The notes: generated by a model not told the origin, from the sequence alone. A stretch of DNA of 37,540 bases from Deltaproteobacteria bacterium (GCA_020059605.1 JAGVBT010000154.1:1-37540); one strand, 5' to 3'; shown: positions 1 to 7,425, numbered from the stretch's first letter. Program-made: numbers and translations.

Positions 1-72
1 CAGCTCTGCTGGGGGGATGAATGGCATTCCCTCTCCCCTGGGGGGAGAGGGTTAGGTCGCTTCGACTCGCAA
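1..72. repeat. 72-bp terminal direct repeat, left copy
   Basis: These 72 bases are identical to the last 72 bases of the window (37469-37540). The copy starts inside the right half of a CAG-CTCTG-CTG hairpin and continues into a G-rich stretch (ctcccctggggggagaggg) that can itself fold. Two identical flush ends can mean the overlap of a circular assembly. They can also mean a contig broken at two copies of a dispersed repeat. The gene content is chromosomal, so the second reading is more likely. Confidence 0.9.
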
Positions 73-126
73 CCGAGGTGAGGGGGGATAGGATCTTCTT
101 ACCACCCCTACCTTAATCCTCCCCCT

Positions 127-147
127 TGCCTGCGGTAGGCAGGCATC
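127..147. repeat. CCTGC/GCAGG dispersed hairpin, short copy
   Basis: A small inverted repeat (GCCTGC, 5-nt loop, GCAGGC) lies downstream of the carboxypeptidase gene. It shares its core with the hairpins at 12733-12766, 19555-19618 and 35784-35802. It codes for nothing and looks like a member of a dispersed intergenic repeat family. Confidence 0.5.
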
Positions 148-179
148 AAGAGGGAGGAAAGTTTTTTTAAGGAATTGGA

Positions 180-204
180 TACCCCGCAGCTCTGCTGCGG
201 GGTA
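180..204. repeat. CAGCTCTGCTG hairpin repeat, perfect copy
   Basis: This is a perfect hairpin: 10-bp arms (TACCCCGCAG and its complement) around a CTCTG loop. It lies directly after the stop codon of the leftward carboxypeptidase gene. No U-tract follows on the minus strand, so it is not a classic terminator. It could still protect the 3' end of that mRNA. Related copies are at 21292-21318, 37464-37484 and, truncated, at position 1. Confidence 0.75.
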
Positions 205-206
205 CT

Positions 207-1427
207 TCATTGTGACCGAAATATTCTTCGCCGGGGCCGCCGGGCCAACCAAAAAGTTAAAAGAGCAAGGAGGATCAAGAATAAGACGCACACAGCGATC
301 AGCGGCCAGGAAAGGTAAATCCCTTTCGGGACATCGGATGAAGAAAAAAGGGCGATCTCCTTCAGCGCTTTGCCTTCCGATTGCACAACAATTTTCCCCA
401 CTGCCTGGCCCGCCCGGATAGGAGCGATAATGGGCTTCGGCATTTCGGTGGTTATAAAAATGGAATTCTCTTTGCCTTTTGGGACGGTCACCCATACCCC
501 CTCCGCCGGAGTTAGATAAACCTTGTTTAACTTTCCCTTGGCCACTTTCTCCGGGCCGAAGAGAGCGCTCTTTTTGACCGCTTCAACCGTCGAAAAATTC
601 TTAAACCCGTATTCGAGCAATTTTCGTGACTCCTGGATCCTTATCCGCGGTGTGTCGCAACCCATGACCACCGCAATCATTCGTTGACCTTCCCGTTTGG
701 CCGTGGCCACGAGGAGATAACCCGATTTCTCCAAATAACCTGTCATCAACCCATCCGCCCCAATGTTCATCCCAAGCAGCGTGTTCCGGTTCCGCTGCCG
801 GATCCCGCTGTATTCAAATTCGGTGAGAGAGTGAAAAAACAGCGCTTCTGGGTGGTTTTTGGTATAGTGTCTTGCCAAGACGGCAATATCGGACGCCGTA
901 GTAAACTGGTCCCGGGCGGGCATCCCGTGGGAGTTTTTGAATTGAGAATCTTTCAATCCCAACTCCCGGGCTTTTTCATTCATTTTCAAAACAAAGGCCT
1001 CCTCTGTTCCTGCCAGATGTTCCGCCAGAGCCACACATGCGTCATTTCCCGAGACAACAGCAATCCCCTTGAGCAGATCCTCCGCTCTTACTCTTTCCCC
1101 CGGTTTAATGAACATCCTCGATCCCCCCATCCTCCAGGCCTTTGGGCTTATCGACGGCAGGTCTTCCTTTTTCAAATGCCCATCGCGAAGGGCGTCAAAG
1201 GCCACATAGAGCGTGAGAAGCTTGACGAAGCTGGCAGGGGCCATCCTGATATGAGGGTTCTGCTCAAAAAGGAGCTGCCCCGAAATGGCATCCAGCAGGA
1301 CGGCAGATTGAGCGCGGATATGAAGGCCTGACTGGTCCGTCTGCGAAAGGGCGTTTTCAGCAGGAATCATCAAAAAGAGGCTCAATAATAAGGCTGGCGC
1401 TACTCCCCTGAAAAAACAGCTTTTCAT
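207..1427 (-). CDS. D-alanyl-D-alanine carboxypeptidase homologue (peptidase S11) with altered KTG motif
   Basis: This 406-residue protein belongs to the DacA/PBP5-type penicillin-binding family, which trims the terminal D-Ala from peptidoglycan stem peptides at the outer face of the inner membrane. Visible features are a signal peptide (about residues 1-29), the SxxK motif ASFVK (nucleophile S66, K69), the SGN motif (126-128), a PBP5-like C-terminal beta domain, and a C-terminal hydrophobic helix followed by a basic tail, here a full membrane span. The third active-site motif, normally KTG, reads MTG (228-230, in DGLMTGY), so the conserved lysine is replaced. Length is normal for the family. 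The start has a good ribosome site (GGAGGGAACG-ATG). Activity may be reduced or altered. The family call is secure and catalytic competence is uncertain. Confidence 0.88.
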   Translation of the reverse strand: MKSCFFRGVAPALLLSLFLMIPAENALSQTDQSGLHIRAQSAVLLDAISGQLLFEQNPHIRMAPASFVKLLTLYVAFDALRDGHLKKEDLPSISPKAWRMGGSRMFIKPGERVRAEDLLKGIAVVSGNDACVALAEHLAGTEEAFVLKMNEKARELGLKDSQFKNSHGMPARDQFTTASDIAVLARHYTKNHPEALFFHSLTEFEYSGIRQRNRNTLLGMNIGADGLMTGYLEKSGYLLVATAKREGQRMIAVVMGCDTPRIRIQESRKLLEYGFKNFSTVEAVKKSALFGPEKVAKGKLNKVYLTPAEGVWVTVPKGKENSIFITTEMPKPIIAPIRAGQAVGKIVVQSEGKALKEIALFSSSDVPKGIYLSWPLIAVCVLFLILLALLTFWLARRPRRRIFRSQ

Positions 1428-1480
1428 CGTTCCCTCCCATGAATACCACGATTCTTAACCCTTTCTATGGCGATAAACTT

Positions 1481-2503
1481 TTATCCTTCCACGGCATCGC
1501 GTGAATAGGGCTGTAAAACTCTGTGGTGCACGGCCGGGCGGCGTATCCATTTGTGGAAATGGAGACTCGTCGAAGTTATGCTGAAACCCGTGCGAAGACA
1601 TGTGGCCAGGGCTGCATAGTTGTTTGCCAAAGTTCTCACCGCCGCAAAAACCGCTTTTTTCTCTGCCAGGTGATACAGCGCCCATTGATTGAGCGCAGCC
1701 CCGATCCCTCTGTTTCGTGCCTCGGGACGGACCCCGATAAAGTCCAGACTGCCGGATAATGGGCCCATCTCTTGACCGAAGGCCGGGTTCATCTTTGTGA
1801 TGATAAAACCCTGTATCTCACCCCGGGAATGGGCTACCAGCACATCGAACTGGTGATCCTCGAAGCAGTTGGTTACCAGGCGCTTATATAGCGAATTGGC
1901 GGCATTTTTATGAATGATGGGGTCGTAGACAAACCGATTGTGGACATGTGTCTCCCCGGCTATTTGGACTACCTGGTTTCTTTCAACGAAAGTGCAAGGT
2001 TTGATTTCATAATCCGGATGGGGCTCCGGGGGACATAGGGATTCTAAAACCTGCCCCATATAGATCTCGGTCCCTACATAGCGAAAATCGCACATTTCCA
2101 AAGCGTGGGCTGTATAGATATCATCAATGGCCACCCTGCAATCGAGAAAATCCACATCTTGAAACTCTTCGATCACATATCTCAAAAGGCGAACATGAAT
2201 GAGCGGACCGTCCGATCTGGCCAAAAGGTGGGGTACGGCAAACATTCGCAGACCAAAATGTTCGCTCATCCAGGGTAGGGATTGAAGAGCGATCAATCCC
2301 ACCAATTGTCCATTCCCTCTCAGGGAGATGCTTCGCATGTTGGGTTTTGAAAGACTTTTCTCGAGATATTTGACCATTCGCTCTTTTGAAACGCCCATGA
2401 TCTCCAATTGATGATTTTTATGGCTGTAATCACGGAAGAGTTGACCCACCTCATGATCCCGCTGGGAATCATAGGGAGCAAACGTCAAATGGTTCATAAA
2501 CAT
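1481..2503 (-). CDS. GNAT-family acetyltransferase, two GNAT-like halves
   Basis: This is a 340-residue protein of the GCN5-related N-acetyltransferase superfamily, which transfers an acyl group from acyl-CoA to an amine; the substrate is unknown. The C-terminal half has the clearest GNAT core: a beta strand, then GVRPEARNRGIGAALNQWAL (the acetyl-CoA pyrophosphate loop, R/Q-x-x-G-x-G/A type), then NNYAALATCLRTGF. The N-terminal half has a weaker GNAT-like pattern, so the protein resembles double-GNAT enzymes and sugar N-acetyltransferases of the WecD type. The start at 2503 is chosen because GGAGG lies 7 nt upstream. A longer reading would run back into the preceding gene. The gene begins 2 nt after the stop of the transglutaminase-like gene, so the two are probably translationally coupled and may act on the same substrate. 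That functional link is inference. Confidence 0.75.
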   Translation of the reverse strand: MFMNHLTFAPYDSQRDHEVGQLFRDYSHKNHQLEIMGVSKERMVKYLEKSLSKPNMRSISLRGNGQLVGLIALQSLPWMSEHFGLRMFAVPHLLARSDGPLIHVRLLRYVIEEFQDVDFLDCRVAIDDIYTAHALEMCDFRYVGTEIYMGQVLESLCPPEPHPDYEIKPCTFVERNQVVQIAGETHVHNRFVYDPIIHKNAANSLYKRLVTNCFEDHQFDVLVAHSRGEIQGFIITKMNPAFGQEMGPLSGSLDFIGVRPEARNRGIGAALNQWALYHLAEKKAVFAAVRTLANNYAALATCLRTGFSITSTSLHFHKWIRRPAVHHRVLQPYSRDAVEG

Positions 2504-2505
2504 AT

Positions 2506-3711
2506 TTAATCCTCCGCAGGTTCTATTCGAATGGAAGCCTCTAATCGAACTGTCCTCAACGGAATGCCAGGCCGCCATTTTTGGTAAGGAACATGATCTG
2601 GCCCGGGAGCAACAAATAGCGGGATTCCTGTCGGTGTGATTGACGTGGACATCCACCCCTTGCCCGGGACATAGACTATGGAAAAGAAGTGCCTAAACCT
2701 TCCTGCGGTGCGGCAGGGTATGCCCCTTGCCCTCAGGAAAGCACATTCCAAAAGAGTTGTATCCGGGCAAGCGCCCAAACGATTGGATAGGGTCACCTCT
2801 ATATCTTGATACATGTCGTCCAGGTCAGAGTAAATTGCCTTCCCGCCGAAGTACCGGTCTCTTTTTTTCCGGTCATAGACCACCGTATCCTTTAAGAAGT
2901 TTGTCAGGCGGCGATAATCCGATCGCACGTTGAGAGGGACTGATTTTTCCTGGGTCGCCCAGTCAACGGCATGAGGCGATCCGGCATCTATCTTATACCC
3001 GGAATTCAGGAAGGGACGGATCTCTTCCGGAATAGGAGCGTCTTGAAACTGGTCCACCAGCATGAGGTCGTGGTCGAGCAATGCCAACATATTGACCAAA
3101 TATCGGAAGGCAAAGGCTAACTTTATGGTCTGTCCATGCTTGACTTCCGGGTAACTGGCTCGGAGCCATCGGTTCTCCCCGGAATCCGTGTAAGTCTCGG
3201 TCGAGACTTTTGGCCGGATGATATTCTCGGAATATAATAATCTTTTTCCAAAACCGTCTCTCGGCGTTGTAACCTCAAGCACCAAAGGGCCCCAATATCC
3301 CTCTTTCTCTATTCTGAATTCTGTCCGATAGATACCACTCATGATGAACCGATCCAGCAATTTCCCTTTCATGTGATCGGGCAGGGAACGCCTATTTATC
3401 CAGTTCCTGAGGCTTGTGGAAAAAATGGCCTGCCGAAGTCCTAAAAAAAGCGCTGGATCGCGGTCACCGGAAGCCAGTCCCAGTTCTCCAAGGGTGGTAA
3501 GATCATCGAGCGATAGCGCGCGGTCCGATTCAATAAGAACCATAACTTTTAACTCCGGTTTCAACCTGACGACCCGTAGCCAATCAAGAGTCTTCCCCCG
3601 GGAAGACGCCTCGATTTTAAAACCGGGCAGGAGAAGAACTGTCATTAGGAGCAGGAAAAAAAGCGAACGGGAACTCCCACCGGAATTTGAACTGCTGGTG
3701 TTCTTGCGCAT
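2506..3711 (-). CDS. Exported transglutaminase-like protein
   Basis: This 401-residue protein has an N-terminal hydrophobic segment (about residues 15-35) that acts as a signal peptide or anchor. The C-terminal third resembles the transglutaminase/cysteine-protease fold: LGACPDT holds the expected nucleophilic Cys, and RHFFSIVYVPGKGWM matches the His block that follows it. The third catalytic position, normally Asp shortly after the GW pair, appears to be Ser here (GWMSTS). The enzyme may therefore be degenerate or use another residue. The N-terminal 250 residues match nothing I recognise. A good ribosome site (GGGAGG) precedes the start. The stop is 2 nt before the GNAT gene, which suggests a two-gene operon. 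Exact activity (protease, amidase or transglutaminase) cannot be told. Confidence 0.68.
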   Translation of the reverse strand: MRKNTSSSNSGGSSRSLFFLLLMTVLLLPGFKIEASSRGKTLDWLRVVRLKPELKVMVLIESDRALSLDDLTTLGELGLASGDRDPALFLGLRQAIFSTSLRNWINRRSLPDHMKGKLLDRFIMSGIYRTEFRIEKEGYWGPLVLEVTTPRDGFGKRLLYSENIIRPKVSTETYTDSGENRWLRASYPEVKHGQTIKLAFAFRYLVNMLALLDHDLMLVDQFQDAPIPEEIRPFLNSGYKIDAGSPHAVDWATQEKSVPLNVRSDYRRLTNFLKDTVVYDRKKRDRYFGGKAIYSDLDDMYQDIEVTLSNRLGACPDTTLLECAFLRARGIPCRTAGRFRHFFSIVYVPGKGWMSTSITPTGIPLFVAPGPDHVPYQKWRPGIPLRTVRLEASIRIEPAED

Positions 3712-4009
3712 CTTTTGTTTCCTCCCGGATGACGACTTTGAGAAAATATCCCGCTACAAAGAGGATTGCTCCGATATGCCTGGGCACTCTGGTTTTTTCG
3801 GTTTTTGATAGAAAGAATTATTTGGATGAAGAATTCAGGAAAATGAATCGCGGAGGGGAAAGATCGAAACCCCAATACATGGCAGTAAGCTTAGATGGAT
3901 GTTGAAGACTGTTCATTTCTCTTTGCCGCTCAGTATCTCAATGTGTCTGCTTTTTATCATCAAACATTGGTTTTGTCAACTCTTACAACGGCGAGTGCGT
4001 TTACTCCAA

Positions 4010-4282
4010 TTATCCGAAGCGGTACTGGACGCCGTATTCACTTCGGGGATATTTCCATTTGACCGAACCATAGATGCAGGCGATCATGCAGGTTCCGCAT
4101 TCGAGACAGCCGGCAAATTCCACCACCATCTCTCCTTTCTCATTCAGGGAGTAGAGGTTTGCCGGGCAGGCATAGATACAGAACCGCTCTTTGCAGGTGT
4201 GACAGATTTTGTGGTCGAGAAGGATATGGGTTTCTTTATCATTTTTAAAGGCATCTAAAGCTAACTTCTCAGTGATTTTCAT
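4010..4282 (-). CDS. fixX: FixX-type ferredoxin-like protein
   Basis: This 90-residue iron-sulfur protein of the FixX family pairs with FixC in passing electrons from the electron-transfer flavoprotein to the membrane quinone pool. It has two cysteine clusters: CHTC...C...CP (the degenerate first cluster typical of FixX) and CLECGTCMIAC, the second being a standard 4Fe-4S binding set. The size fits FixX (about 95 residues). The start at 4282 is preceded by GGAG with a 7-nt spacer. An upstream in-frame ATG at 4321 lies in a repeat tract and has no such signal. It follows fixC on the same strand after 182 nt of AT-rich repeat-like spacer. Confidence 0.85.
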   Translation of the reverse strand: MKITEKLALDAFKNDKETHILLDHKICHTCKERFCIYACPANLYSLNEKGEMVVEFAGCLECGTCMIACIYGSVKWKYPRSEYGVQYRFG

Positions 4283-4464
4283 CAAACATCTCCATAAATC
4301 CGAAATTCGAATATCGGGCAAAGCTTCCTGAAGGGATCAATCCGAAACAATGTCAAAATTCTAATTTCAAAAATACAAACTTTTTAGTTTTGGAAATTGG
4401 TGTTTTGAACATTTGTGCTTGTTTCGAATTTCGTGCTTCGATATTCGAATTTACCCACCTGGGG
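4283..4464. repeat. AT-rich intergenic word-repeat tract
   Basis: The spacer between fixC and fixX is filled with variations of one word in both orientations (gaaattcgaatatcg, tttcgaatttcgtgcttcgatattcgaattt). The two ends are partly complementary and could fold into a long imperfect hairpin. Similar tracts with the same TTCGAA words are at 19620-19720 and 35662-35825. No coding signal is visible. Confidence 0.6.
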
Positions 4465-5754
4465 CTATATTTTTCTAAAAAGCAGCCAGTCTTTCAGGGT
4501 TTCGAAATTTAAAAATTCCTTCTTCAATTCCGCCATTTTGGTTTTATAGATTGCTTCTTTGGGATTCTCATCCACCCACATCACGTTTTCGAAGAGATCG
4601 GAGATCACCTGCGGATACTTGGTAAAAAGCCGTTTATTTTCGAGTATGGAGAGAGTATTTTGAAAGGTCTTCATTTCTTTCAGGATGAAACTATCGTTGA
4701 GAAGCTTCTCATATTCGGCAAGGGAGGAGGCTGAGAAGTCGTTTCTCCCCCTGGCTTTCTTAATCGTCCGGCCTGCCAGGATACCAGAGACCATGGCATA
4801 TTCCATCCCCCTCACCGTAAAGAGCATGTTGAGTCCAAGCCCGGCCGCATCACCTACCAGGAGTATCCCGTCGGTATAGGGCTTGGGCATTTGATGAATC
4901 CCGCCCTCCGCGACGAGATGTGCGGAATATTCGATAACCTCTCCCCCCCTGACCAGATTTCTGATTTCAGGCCTTTCTTTGAATGTGTCCAGAAGCTTAT
5001 AAACTTCCTCGCGAGGTTCTTTCAGATTGAGAGAATGAAGGCCAACGACTAAACCGAGCGAAAGGCTATCTTTGTTGGTATAGAGGAACCCTCCTCCCAT
5101 CATTCCCTGGGTGAGAGAACCGAAGAAAAGCTGGGCAGCTCCTTCGTCCTCGCCCAGCCGGAACCGGTCTTCGATCGTTTTTGAATCGAGCCGAATCACT
5201 TCTTTAAATCCGAGGGCAAAATGTTGGGGCTGAAAAGGTTTCCGGAGCCCTGCCTTCTCGGCTAAAAAGGAGAGGATTCCATCTGCCGCCACCACACAGT
5301 CCGCTCCGATCTCCTCATCACCGGATTTCACTCCGATGACTTTTCCATCCTCTATGATGAGATCATCCACTGTCTTCTGGGGAATGACGAAACCTCCTTT
5401 TTCTGTGACGAGGTCGGCGAACCAGCGATCAAATTTTGCCCTGAGAATTGTGTAACTCGGGTAAGGCGTCTGATTGAATCGGTCGCTGTAGAATTCGAAG
5501 GTGGTGGAGTTGGTCTTCCCCATGGCGGTGAAGACCTCTTTTGTCACGTGCCTCTCTAAGGGCGCTTCTTTCCAGATGCCCGGAAGATAAGGAAGGATGG
5601 GACGGAGATAGATCCTTCCTCCGGTCACATTCTTGCTTCCGGAGAAATCGCCCCGCTCCAGGGCAAGCACAGTCATCCCCGAATCGGCCAATTCATAAGC
5701 GCAGGAAAGCCCTGCCAATCCTCCCCCCACAATAATCACATCTACTTTTTCCAC
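4465..5754 (-). CDS. fixC: FixC-type electron-transfer flavoprotein:quinone oxidoreductase
   Basis: This 429-residue FAD flavoprotein of the FixC/ETF-QO family accepts electrons from ETF and delivers them to the quinone pool together with FixX. The N-terminus carries the Rossmann FAD motif (VDVIIVGGGLAGLSCAYEL), followed by ERGDFSGSKNVTGG, which is typical of FixC. A second FAD contact, DGILLVGDAAG, lies near residue 300. Length is usual for FixC. No ATG fits the start. GTG at 5754 is used, with a weak purine stretch upstream. The gene should functionally follow etfA, but 1.67 kb of accessory DNA separates them. It may now rely on its own promoter in the 148-bp spacer upstream, where TTGATA-17-TAGTAA is a weak candidate. 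Confidence 0.88.
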   Translation of the reverse strand: MEKVDVIIVGGGLAGLSCAYELADSGMTVLALERGDFSGSKNVTGGRIYLRPILPYLPGIWKEAPLERHVTKEVFTAMGKTNSTTFEFYSDRFNQTPYPSYTILRAKFDRWFADLVTEKGGFVIPQKTVDDLIIEDGKVIGVKSGDEEIGADCVVAADGILSFLAEKAGLRKPFQPQHFALGFKEVIRLDSKTIEDRFRLGEDEGAAQLFFGSLTQGMMGGGFLYTNKDSLSLGLVVGLHSLNLKEPREEVYKLLDTFKERPEIRNLVRGGEVIEYSAHLVAEGGIHQMPKPYTDGILLVGDAAGLGLNMLFTVRGMEYAMVSGILAGRTIKKARGRNDFSASSLAEYEKLLNDSFILKEMKTFQNTLSILENKRLFTKYPQVISDLFENVMWVDENPKEAIYKTKMAELKKEFLNFETLKDWLLFRKI

Positions 5755-5842
5755 GATTCATCCGCTGCTGTTTGAAGAATTAATATTATTACTACACTAA
5801 TTGCAAATAATTATCAAATGAGAATTGACTCTAAAGTTTGGC

Positions 5843-5871
5843 TTGACAGCCATTCGACTATTTATTAAAAA
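5843..5871 (+). promoter_or_regulatory. Candidate brnTA promoter
   Basis: TTGACA (5843-5848) is followed after 17 bp by TAAAAA (5866-5871), a perfect -35 with a poor -10, about 30 bp before the toxin start. BrnTA-type operons normally repress themselves. I see no convincing long palindrome here. Confidence 0.4.
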
Positions 5872-5902
5872 TGTATTACATTATTAGCAAGGCGAGGATA
5901 TC

Positions 5903-6178
5903 TTGAAAATAGAAAAAATCTCATGGGATCAGGAAACAGTTGATCATATTTCGAACCACCTGGTTTCACCGGAAGAGATTGAAGAGGTATTGTTTAATGA
6001 TGTTGACACACCTCTGATGATGCGGGGAAAAGAAGGGAAATATCTTGTTTATGGGAAAACCCATGGAGGGAGGTTATTATTGGTCGTGTGGGCCTCAAAA
6101 TATAAAAAGACAAAAATCGTCACAGCCAGAGACATGACCGAAAAGGAAAAGAGATTTTATAGAAGGAGGAAAGAATGA
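5903..6178 (+). CDS. brnT: BrnT-family toxin (DUF497)
   Basis: This 91-residue protein has the pattern of the BrnT/DUF497 toxins, RelE-fold ribonucleases that cut RNA and arrest growth when free of antitoxin. The N-terminal ISWDQETVDHISNH segment matches the usual start of the domain, in which a helix follows the first strand. EEIEEVLFND forms the second helix and KIVTARDMTEKEKRFY is the typical C-terminal block. The start is a TTG at 5903, preceded by GAGG at 5-nt spacing. No earlier ATG is available. The stop overlaps the antitoxin start by 4 nt (ATGA), which gives tight coupling. It is on the plus strand, against the surrounding etf/fix genes. Confidence 0.85.
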   Translation: MKIEKISWDQETVDHISNHLVSPEEIEEVLFNDVDTPLMMRGKEGKYLVYGKTHGGRLLLVVWASKYKKTKIVTARDMTEKEKRFYRRRKE

Positions 6179-6429
6179 AAGTACCAAAATTCAAAAGTTT
6201 AAAAGAAGAAAGGGAATTTTGGGCTACCCATGATTCAACGGACTATCACGATGATTTTGAGATAACGAAAGAGGTCGTTTTCGTTCGACCCAAGAAAGAA
6301 GTTATTTCATTACGTTTGGAGCCTAAGTTCATAAGAAGGTTAAGAGAGCTTGCCGATAAGGAGGGGCTGCCGACTACCACCTATGCCAGGATGTTAATTA
6401 TCAAGAGCCTTCAGACCCATACAAAATAA
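6175..6429 (+). CDS. brnA: BrnA/CopG-type antitoxin
   Basis: This 84-residue antitoxin is partner of the preceding toxin. The N-terminal part has the typical EEREFWATHDSTDYHDDF segment of CopG-type antitoxins, which binds the toxin. The C-terminal part (VISLRLEPKFIRRLRELADKEG) is a ribbon-helix-helix DNA-binding domain expected to repress its own promoter. The ATGA overlap with the toxin gene shows they are one operon in the usual BrnTA order, toxin first. Together they form a small addiction module inserted in the etf/fix cluster. Confidence 0.85.
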   Translation: MKVPKFKSLKEEREFWATHDSTDYHDDFEITKEVVFVRPKKEVISLRLEPKFIRRLRELADKEGLPTTTYARMLIIKSLQTHTK

Positions 6430-6778
6430 ATTCATTATCCCGCACTTGTATTCTCCGCCAAATCCTCGTTTGATTGAATAGATATCTACTTGCCGTTCCT
6501 TTCTGGGAGTGCGGCGCGGACGGCTTCAGAAAGCTGCTGTGCCGTCGGCAGTTTTCCCTTCAACTCGCTCGGCAATTTCGACTGCAAGCGATACACCGGC
6601 AGAGCGAGGGGGAAATTGTGCGTTTTCTTTTCCTTCACTGCCCGCTCATAAGCACCAGCCTTAACCTGGTTGAGAAGAACATTGCGTGACCAACCGAACC
6701 GGGCGGTGGCCCGAAGGTAGTAGAGTCGACCGGCAGGGTCGGTAAGTTTGTCGAGGATTAGCCGGTGATGACCCCATG

Positions 6779-6809
6779 GAATTTCTGCCACAACCTGTGG
6801 CAGAAATTC
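6779..6809. repeat. In-gene palindrome 1 of the DUF1016 linker
   Basis: The arm GAATTTCTGCCACA (6779-6792) is followed by a 3-nt spacer and its exact 14-nt complement (6796-6809). On the coding strand it reads as EFLPQVVAEI, directly before the conserved PWGHH motif. Confidence 0.9.
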
Positions 6810-6852
6810 AGCCAATGCTCCGGCATCTTCGCCTGCCTTGGCCTTGCCCGGC

Positions 6853-6879
6853 AAATCTGCGACAGCCTGTCGCAGATTT
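6853..6879. repeat. In-gene palindrome 2 of the DUF1016 linker
   Basis: Perfect 12-bp arms (AAATCTGCGACA and its complement) flank a GCC spacer. It encodes NLRQAVADL and shares the CARCCTG centre of palindrome 1, although the outer arms differ in sequence. Confidence 0.9.
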
Positions 6880-6900
6880 TGGTTTCTCCTACCGCGTTCG

Positions 6901-6926
6901 ATTTTTCCTGCAGCCTGTGCGAGGAA
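6901..6926. repeat. In-gene palindrome 3 of the DUF1016 linker, decayed
   Basis: This has the same CAGCCTG centre, with partly complementary arms (ttcctgca / tgtgcgaggaa) that look as if a few bases were lost from one side. It encodes EFLAQAAGKI, a third variant of the motif. Confidence 0.6.
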
Positions 6927-7228
6927 TTCAGAATTCGTATAGGCTTCATAAAACCTTCGCATATACCACACATTGCGGGGTAAAAATCCGCTCATGCCCG
7001 GGAACGCCTGCCTCAAATCTGCCGAGACCATTTCCACCACGGACTCCCCCCAGCCGAGGGTTTGCTGTTTCTCGACAATCGCGCGTCCGATGTCCCAATA
7101 GAGCAGGATCAGGTCGCGGTTCACGGCCCTCGCAGCCGAAATACGGGCGGCGGTGAAGCGCGCTTTCAAATCTTCGATAAACTGCCGGTACTCCGGTGTG
7201 GTCAACATTGCCGTGTTGGCGATTGTTT

Positions 7229-7297
7229 TCATTCGGCCAGGCCTTTCAGCAATGATTCTGCCTCCTTCTCCAGCCTCCAGAACTCAGTGTAACAGGG
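7229..7297 (-). pseudogene. Remnant 3' end of a gene upstream of DUF1016
   Basis: An open stretch of 22 codons ends ...RLEKEAESLLKGLAE and its TGA overlaps the ATG of the DUF1016 gene. Such an overlap is normally kept only between coupled genes. The acidic helical tail resembles C-termini of type I restriction-modification methylase subunits. That identification is weak. The rest of the gene is gone. Confidence 0.35.
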
Positions 7298-7425
7298 TTA
7301 CTCTATGGAACATTATCCAAATTGTACTATATATACCAAAAACAGAAATTTATGACAATATTTAGAGCCAAGTCCAGGGGGGAGAAGAGTGTAGAAAAGG
7401 AAGGGATGATTCCCGATTAAAAAAC

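Larger units (their letters stand above)
6486..7232 (-). pseudogene. DUF1016/YhcG gene with internal deletion of the nuclease domain
   Basis: This frame encodes 248 residues; full-length family members have about 340-380. Residues 10-190 form the DUF1016 N-terminal domain (RAVNRDLILLYWDIGRAIVE..., WYMRRFYEAY, PWGHHRLILDKL, FGWSRNVLLNQV). After THNFPLALP the sequence jumps directly to VYRLQSKLPSELKGKLPT, which looks like the normal extreme C-terminus of the family. The whole PDDEXK nuclease core between these points is missing, so this is probably an in-frame internal deletion. The linker before PWGHH holds three palindrome-encoded copies of a short motif (see the repeat entries). A start overlapping TGA (ATGA) with a residual upstream reading frame suggests it once followed a restriction-modification gene. 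Family membership is confident. The deletion and loss of nuclease function are inference. Confidence 0.72.

Noticed and set aside
684..1331. 215-codon frame opposite the carboxypeptidase
   Set aside because: Antisense shadow of a gene with clear SxxK and SGN motifs, with no start signal.
5805..5830. Fur-box-like AT-rich sequence upstream of fixC and brnT
   Set aside because: Only partial matches to the 19-bp Fur consensus in a very AT-rich spacer. The match is no better than expected by chance.
6779..6930. A CRISPR-like array in the DUF1016 linker
   Set aside because: The units are palindromes with differing arms and uneven spacing inside a coding frame. There are no constant direct repeats and no cas genes.
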